Shown here one piece after another: positions 6,801 through 8,234 of a stretch of 8,234 bases of DNA. The notes under the pieces were generated by a model, which saw nothing but the letters and a program-made list of their open reading frames with translations, ran no database searches and had not been told where the DNA came from. The position numbers and the translations under genes are program-made. The stretch is from positions 1 through 8,234 of the forward strand of contig SYAK01000077.1 of assembly GCA_005788935.1 (NCBI GenBank). Direction: 5' to 3'. The DNA is from Pseudomonadota bacterium. Its GTDB lineage: Bacteria > Myxococcota > UBA9042 > PHBI01. Each line of letters starts with the position of its first letter. The stretch's first letter is position 1.

Positions 6801-7336
6801 CGACGGGAGGCATCTACAGCTTTGGCGCGGCCAACGGCGCCCAATCTGGCGACCGAGCCCTCGGCGGCATCGCTTCGTCCTCGGTCGGGATTCAGCGCTG
6901 GGGCTTCTGCTGGACGAACGACAGCGGCGTCACATGGCCAGACCTTCGGGTGACGTACCGGGGGGAACAATGGCGGGTCAGTTCCGCGGCGGAAGCTCAG
7001 TCGCTCGCCGTGGACTGGACGCGCAGTGGGACTGGCAACCCGGTGCCCGACACGTTCGGCGTCACCGCGTTGACGTCCGCGCGCGCCTCAAGCCCGGCGC
7101 TCGGCTGGTACCGGAGCCCCGAACTCTCCTTCACGAGCCCCGTCTTTGGCCGGCCGGCCGAGGCGCTCGACGGCAACGTTCGACCTCACGCTGTCCGCGT
7201 CGATCATATCCTCGCCGGGGCCAACATCCGGCCGGGTGAACGCGTCTGCTTCCGCTGGGAGGACGCCGATGACGCGGACACCGACCACGGGCTCGCGCTC
7301 GACGATTTTGTGCTCGAGGGGCTCCGCCTGCCGTGA
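845..7336 (+). CDS. Giant mosaic lipoprotein with lamin-tail, Ig-like and CxPNPC cysteine modules
   Basis: The product has 2163 residues. A lipoprotein signal peptide (Arg4/7/14, hydrophobic 15-25, lipobox MAAC with Cys26) predicts export and lipidation, followed by an Asp/Thr/Ala/Pro-rich linker (27-106). Modules in order, approximate: Cys module 1 (109-168); Big_5 Ig-like 1 (173-287); lamin-tail 1 (299-480, motif GGGGNAGAPYKHDYVEL); two-Cys beta module 1 (489-633); Cys 2 (636-720); PPC-like (721-838); Cys 3 (842-903); Big_5 2 (909-1029); lamin-tail 2 (1032-1211); beta module 2 (1219-1366); Cys 4 (1369-1449); Cys 5 (1456-1525); divergent lamin-tail 3 (1536-1694); Cys 6 (1700-1782); beta module 3 (1787-1937); jelly-roll-like C-terminus (1939-2163, ending with ALDGN, FRWEDADD and DHGLALDDF). 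I count 89 Cys: the lipid Cys plus 88, suggesting many disulfides. No nuclease, protease or other catalytic motif is visible. A surface adhesive or scaffold role is inference; the domain names rest on motif recognition. Confidence 0.9.
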   Translation: MVARLYRSPSSGARTLGFIVVYMAACDARVELGDVTAGPVDGAPAAEVTLPDAGSRDTVALPDTAPPDDTALPADTAASDAVASSDTTGPAEVGPSDTSASDDTGRNPCDPNPCTTPPEACQGDTLTRYGSPGGCTPDGAEARCAYPVLGVTDCAATGQVCAAARDACVPPDLALTTVVPTPDAPAPTDAAIRLTFNLALDPATVTAQTEAGPCSGGLQLSRDDFATCIAFDAALAALSDGGRVATLKPAGALTGGLVHAIRVTTAIAAAAGGRLPAPATRTFTTAEARVCGSAGGSAVVISQVYGGGGNAGAPYKHDYVELRNRASVPVALDGWSLQYAAAEGDGWSNSTNVPVTLTGIIPAGGHFLVQLVSSGAVGADLPAADQTGRINLANASGKVALVKGTLALPRATCPAADRLIDLVAYGASATLCGTSGRTANLTAAQAAHRDVAGCVDDDAADRDFALGAPAPRNATTPPVFCACPDAPVRNGTSAAVEACSLVRPAATGAAAGAVAGPIVGRVFQPGVTDASPEAAASGLMGQLGLGREGTDPRDQTGWAWLPGRFASEAGAGRDDTWEATLPVPYAQKDTVYRHTWRFSRDEVASWTYCDLSGAGASADAFDPDDLGRLIIGGSPCEPNPCTQPPAMRGCDGERVSGWEAVGTCELIDEAASCAYAPRVTEDCAARGAFCEAGACVECRTDGHCDAPFERCADQACVAACSDDDLAGNALAEAAVVLPEASAELRDLVLCPGIRADFFRLPVAAGASVQVLVAHDASRGEVGLFLSRASRPDVPLAVGAEVVGGLLATWTAPEATEVLIEVRDLAGLGNTYDLTVSASADPCAPNPCQRPGDAFCVGEVLVTPAGLGRCKASPEPFSCDYLAEAGRVPCDFGCEARASGPDACASPPPFAVVATSPADSATEIPSDAPITITFNQPIDGATVITAGADGACSGNVQLSHGAFAGTTCLGVAPVSGLSLSDDRRTLRLEPVSPLPLGVPLALRIGTGLRSAAGTALAADVTVGFRTAAPIRCGGGLVVLSQVFGGGGNNGAPYQNDFVELHNRGTAAVSLRGWTLQYGSTSGTSWQVMTLTGLIPPGGFHLVQLAAGAGTSAALPAPDATGTFNVASTGGRLALVAGGTALAAGCPTEDARVVDLVGWGGATCFEGASAGTPTANTTALHRDVGGCLDAGQGGTDFLVATPTPRNAATAPVQCGCRSEARNGAGAPSEVAACTLLGSSPLWVEPGATSAPVPAELHHPGVTDVLTGGPAPGVRAEIGFGGLPESPDGEAVWAFASASFVAESGPSRLGETWQAAITAPPAARGVTYRVAARFSVDGGANWTWCDRDGAGAATEGFSDDALGELRLGPDLCAPNPCTRPPEGLACDGDVVTAATNPGVCKTDGAFFTCGYGLRTPVTDCARAGQHCVSGACVACRDGSHCASGVCNPDGTCKPPSGPCEPNPCQREPEAICVERILLSESATGTCVAAPERPDGYQCDWGDLVETECAAFCVDGAVVNTDGSGQAACTDWRFPGFEGEIAINELMVRPTAALGQYVEVLNESSLPLNLRGLEVMNNTGYFRIEADLVIQPFAVVVIGASTDRTENGGVPVAWAWPRTFALQDEDMLVIGDFHDVVSWDLAGGYPIVPGQAMGVDPSDVGLVQMGLANDEAGAWCLQRELIGRGPDRGTPGLTNSLCRPTGACEPNPCNSPPPDLFCSANAIVRASTPGRCLEAPAGGYTCRYAETDLVFDCGQETLYCLDGGCVACRADEDCDAGTCDRTTGECGVSPRAIAMCRLQGPTSLLVAAGGKASVFARLHVPGLTDQDTTGNDGDPDGLIQFQAGFGRVGTVPDASWVWSPGVAHVDYVVGGNPDGEEPDFDEYVALMGVEADLGSYAFAGRFSSDGGETWLLCDLDGTAPRGTSPLDFNPLATGRLAVRDPREIRATLHMQSFDTLAQAVPSVTGFMERLTGWVLHNATGTGLISAGTGATGGIYSFGAANGAQSGDRALGGIASSSVGIQRWGFCWTNDSGVTWPDLRVTYRGEQWRVSSAAEAQSLAVDWTRSGTGNPVPDTFGVTALTSARASSPALGWYRSPELSFTSPVFGRPAEALDGNVRPHAVRVDHILAGANIRPGERVCFRWEDADDADTDHGLALDDFVLEGLRLP
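1169..3004 (+). repeat. Lipoprotein super-block A: Cys1 - Big_5 - lamin-tail - beta module - Cys2
   Basis: First copy of a five-module block inside the lipoprotein. It opens with CDPNPC (short module, 8 Cys) and closes with a long module (CEPNPC, 8 Cys plus a five-Cys tail). Landmarks shared with block B are GPCSGG in Big_5, ISQVYGGGGN in the lamin-tail domain, AAHRDVAGC near its end, and FSRD...WTYCD in the beta module. Over the GGGGN region the DNA of blocks A and B differs at many wobble positions, so this is an old duplication rather than a recent one. Confidence 0.85.
3005..3358 (+). other. PPC-like beta domain inserted between super-blocks A and B
   Basis: Residues about 721-838 read like a bacterial pre-peptidase C-terminal (PPC) domain: a leading DDLAGNALAEA segment, then LCPGIRADFFRLPVAAGASV, and finally NTYDLTVSAS. 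PPC domains are beta-sandwiches found in secreted proteins, often next to peptidases, but no peptidase is present here. It has a single Cys (in LVLCPG), the only module with an odd count other than the preceding Cys module 2. It occurs once, so it breaks the A/B periodicity. Confidence 0.6.
3368..5191 (+). repeat. Lipoprotein super-block B: Cys3 - Big_5 - lamin-tail - beta module - Cys4
   Basis: Second copy with the same module order as block A: CAPNPC short module (8 Cys), Big_5 with GACSGN, lamin-tail with LSQVFGGGGNNGAPYQNDF, beta module with VDGGANWTWCD, then a long CAPNPC module with a four-Cys tail. Cysteine counts match block A module for module (8, 2, 6, 2), apart from the long module (12 against 13). 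That supports duplication of a whole multi-domain unit. Confidence 0.85.
5210..6655 (+). repeat. Lipoprotein rearranged third block: Cys5 - lamin-tail 3 - Cys6 - beta module 3
   Basis: This third unit lacks the Big_5 domain and has the beta module after, not before, the long Cys module. Its lamin-tail domain (INELMVRP..QYVEVLNES..LNLRG) lacks the GGGGN signature and has two Cys rather than six, so it belongs to a different lamin-tail subgroup. The beta module retains the FSSDGGETWLLCDLDG core. Local codon use is more T-rich at wobble positions than in blocks A and B. Confidence 0.75.
6659..7333 (+). other. C-terminal jelly-roll-like domain of the lipoprotein
   Basis: Residues 1939-2163 begin with MQSFDTLAQ and carry GGIYSFGAANGAQSGDRALGG, YRGEQWR, ALDGN and DHGLALDDF. 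I recognise this set from the ends of bacterial secreted proteins that also carry lamin-tail or extracellular endonuclease/phosphatase domains, where it reads as a carbohydrate-binding-like beta-sandwich. Its ligand is unknown. There is no sorting signal after it; the protein ends seven residues after the LDDF motif. Confidence 0.55.
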
Positions 7337-7347
7337 GGAGAGGCCAC

Positions 7348-7410
7348 TTCACATGTGAAACCGCCTGTTTCACGCGTGAATCGGCCTGTTTCACGCGTGA
7401 AACGCGTGGC
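7348..7410. repeat. Three 21-bp phased palindromes (TTCACGCGTGAA type), parS-like half-sites
   Basis: TTCACATGTGAA (7348-7359), TTCACGCGTGAA (7369-7380) and TTCACGCGTGAA (7390-7401) are perfect 12-bp palindromes whose starts are exactly 21 bp apart, about two helical turns, so bound proteins would sit on one face of the DNA. Linkers 1 and 2 are also related (ACCGCCTGT, TCGGCCTGT). The third palindrome extends to TGTTTCACGCGTGAAACG, i.e. the half-sites of canonical parS (TGTTTCAC/GTGAAACA, last base differing) with GC inserted between them. The array starts 11 bases after the lipoprotein stop and ends about 155 bp before the aldolase start. A protein-binding array is the most likely role; the binder is unknown. 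Confidence 0.8.
7368..7402 (+). terminator. Possible 13-bp hairpin formed by palindromes 2 and 3
   Basis: In RNA, TTTCACGCGTGAA (7368-7380) can pair completely with TTCACGCGTGAAA (7390-7402), leaving a 9-nt loop, about 31 nt after the lipoprotein stop codon. This could end the lipoprotein transcript or protect its 3' end. No T-tract follows (CGCGTGG), and the same sequence is explained by the palindrome array, so the terminator reading is secondary. Confidence 0.35.
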
Positions 7411-7446
7411 GTGGAGGTCGGCGGAGGTCAACGGGGGCGCCAGAGG

Positions 7447-7475
7447 TCGCCAGCGCGCTCGGTCTGCGCTACGAT
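7447..7475 (+). promoter_or_regulatory. Weak promoter candidate for the aldolase gene
   Basis: TCGCCA (7447-7452) and TACGAT (7470-7475) each match the sigma-70 type consensus at four of six positions with the ideal 17-bp spacer. Transcription would start near 7482 and include the hairpin at 7493-7525 in an approximately 84-nt leader. Two GGAGGTC copies (7413-7419 and 7423-7429) lie just upstream, 10 bp apart. In DNA this GC-rich such partial matches occur by chance, so support is modest. Confidence 0.3.
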
Positions 7476-7492
7476 TGCTGCGCGCGCGTCCC

Positions 7493-7525
7493 GGTGGTGG
7501 GCGCGCGAGACCCGCGCCCACCACC
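7493..7525 (+). promoter_or_regulatory. 13-bp GC-rich hairpin in the aldolase leader
   Basis: GGTGGTGGGCGCG (7493-7505) and CGCGCCCACCACC (7513-7525) are exact reverse complements around a 7-nt loop. Three more C-G pairs (7490-7492 with 7528-7530) can form beyond a 2-nt bulge. The structure ends about 40 bases before the aldolase ATG and leaves the ribosome binding site free. With no T-tract it may stabilise the mRNA, attenuate transcription, or terminate upstream transcription. Confidence 0.5.
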
Positions 7526-7553
7526 TCGGGCGCATCCACGCGCAGGATTCGAC

Positions 7554-7557
7554 GGAG
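7554..7557 (+). promoter_or_regulatory. Ribosome binding site GGAG for the aldolase gene
   Basis: GGAG at 7554-7557 lies 8 bases before the ATG at 7566, within the purine-rich run GGAGAAGGGA. It supports this ATG as the start, which also agrees with the N-terminal length of FbaA relatives. Confidence 0.7.
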
Positions 7558-7565
7558 AAGGGACC

Positions 7566-8234
7566 ATGACTGGACATCGCGGCGGCGTCGTGACGGGAGA
7601 CGGGGTTCAGCACATCTTCGAGCAGGCCAAGGCCCACGCCTTCGCGCTGCCCGGGGTCAACGTCGTCAGCAGCGGCATCCTGAACGCCGTGCTCGAGACG
7701 GCGGCCAAGGCGCAATCCCCCGTGATCGTGCAGCTGTCGCATGGCGGCGCGGCTTTCTACGCCGGCAAGAGCCTCGACAACAAGGACCACAAGGCGTCGA
7801 TCGCGGGGGCCATCTCGGCGGCTCTGCACGTCCACGCGGTGGCGGGCCACTACGGCGTGCCAGTCCTCGTCCACACCGACCACGCGGCCAAGAAGCTGTT
7901 GCCGTGGGTCGACGGCCTCATCGCGGCCTCCGAGGAGCACTTCGCGCGGACGGGCGCCCCGCTCTTCAGCTCGCACATGCTCGACCTGTCCGAGGAGCCG
8001 CTGCACGAGAACATCGAGCTCTGCCGCGACCGCCTCGCCCGGATGGAGAAGATGGGCATGACGCTGGAAATCGAGCTCGGCGTGACCGGCGGCGAGGAGG
8101 ACGGCGTCGACAACAGCGGCGTCGACAGCGCGCGCCTCTACACCCAGCCCGCCGACGTCGCCTACGCCTACGAGACGCTCTCGAAGGTGTCGCGCCGCTT
8201 CACCATCGCGGCGGCCTTCGGCAATATACACAAC
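7566..8234 (+). CDS. fbaA: Class II fructose-bisphosphate aldolase, N-terminal part (3' end outside window)
   Basis: The frame is open from ATG 7566 to the last base, 223 codons; FbaA relatives have about 350-360 residues, so some 135 are missing. The enzyme cleaves fructose 1,6-bisphosphate to dihydroxyacetone phosphate and glyceraldehyde 3-phosphate in glycolysis, and reverses this in gluconeogenesis, using zinc. Seen: VVTGDGVQHIFEQAK, FALPGVNVV, PVIVQLSHGGAAFYAGK, HTDHAAKKLLPW with Asp105 (catalytic Asp109 in E. coli) and His106 (zinc ligand), LFSSHMLDLSEE, EIELGVTGGEEDGVDN and FGNIH with His222, matching the second zinc His. The run of motifs follows E. coli FbaA closely, marking the class IIA type rather than the shorter GatY/KbaY type. 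It follows a 229-bp gap after the lipoprotein gene and is likely transcribed on its own. The last codons (AAT ATA CAC AAC) are unusually AT-rich. Confidence 0.96.
   Translation, partial: MTGHRGGVVTGDGVQHIFEQAKAHAFALPGVNVVSSGILNAVLETAAKAQSPVIVQLSHGGAAFYAGKSLDNKDHKASIAGAISAALHVHAVAGHYGVPVLVHTDHAAKKLLPWVDGLIAASEEHFARTGAPLFSSHMLDLSEEPLHENIELCRDRLARMEKMGMTLEIELGVTGGEEDGVDNSGVDSARLYTQPADVAYAYETLSKVSRRFTIAAAFGNIHN

Noticed and set aside
6197..6970. Minus-strand open frame (257 residues)
   Set aside because: Lies wholly opposite beta module 3 and the C-terminal domain; composition-driven, no motif.
7348..7410. CRISPR-like array
   Set aside because: Only three units with 9-bp linkers that are themselves similar; no spacer-sized unique sequences and no cas genes.
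7333..7569. 78-residue + strand frame across the palindrome array encoding a 7-residue repeat (FTxExxC type)
   Set aside because: The 21-bp period equals seven codons, so any frame over the array reads as a repeat peptide. It overlaps the lipoprotein stop and the aldolase start, lacks a ribosome site, and the dyad symmetry explains the repeat better.
7428..8231. Minus-strand open frame (267 residues) over the aldolase gene
   Set aside because: The + strand frame here is unmistakably class II aldolase with active-site residues; the reverse frame is rich in Asp/Glu/Val/Arg as expected from an antisense of GC-rich coding DNA.
1..8234. tRNA, rRNA, insertion sequence or phage features
   Set aside because: No tRNA-like cloverleaf with GTTCRA-type T-loop, no transposase or integrase motifs and no terminal inverted repeats with target duplications were seen on either strand.

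Overview
The window is very GC-rich (roughly 70% by eye) with strong G/C preference at third codon positions. All three real genes are on the + strand. A secreted mosaic lipoprotein built from Asp/Thr-rich linker, CxPNPC cysteine modules, lamin-tail domains and Ig-like domains, next to a long-chain-type acyl-CoA dehydrogenase, fits a Myxococcota (deltaproteobacterial) genome. That placement is an inference from protein style, not from a marker gene.

Layout: (1) 1-690 is the C-terminal 229 residues of an acyl-CoA dehydrogenase of the isovaleryl/long-chain type. (2) 691-844 is an intergenic gap with two dyads and an extended -10 promoter (TGCTAGAAT). (3) 845-7336 is a 2163-residue predicted lipoprotein made only of repeated extracellular modules: six CxPNPC cysteine modules alternating short and long, two SbsA-type Ig-like (Big_5) domains, three lamin-tail-like domains, three copies of a two-cysteine beta-sandwich-like module, one PPC-like domain and a C-terminal jelly-roll-like domain. 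No catalytic domain is visible. (4) 7337-7565 is an intergenic region holding three 12-bp perfect palindromes exactly 21 bp apart, then a weak promoter candidate and a 13-bp GC-rich hairpin. (5) 7566-8234 is the first 223 codons of a class II fructose-bisphosphate aldolase (FbaA type), cut by the window end.

The three genes do not form an obvious pathway. The long spacers, each with its own promoter-like signal, suggest three separate transcription units: fatty-acid or branched-chain acyl-CoA oxidation, a cell-surface structural or adhesive lipoprotein, and central glycolysis/gluconeogenesis. The item most worth following up is the 21-bp-phased palindrome array before the aldolase gene. Its best unit, TGTTTCAC-GC-GTGAAACG, looks like the two half-sites of the chromosome-partitioning site parS held 2 bp further apart. 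The second is the modular logic of the giant lipoprotein.
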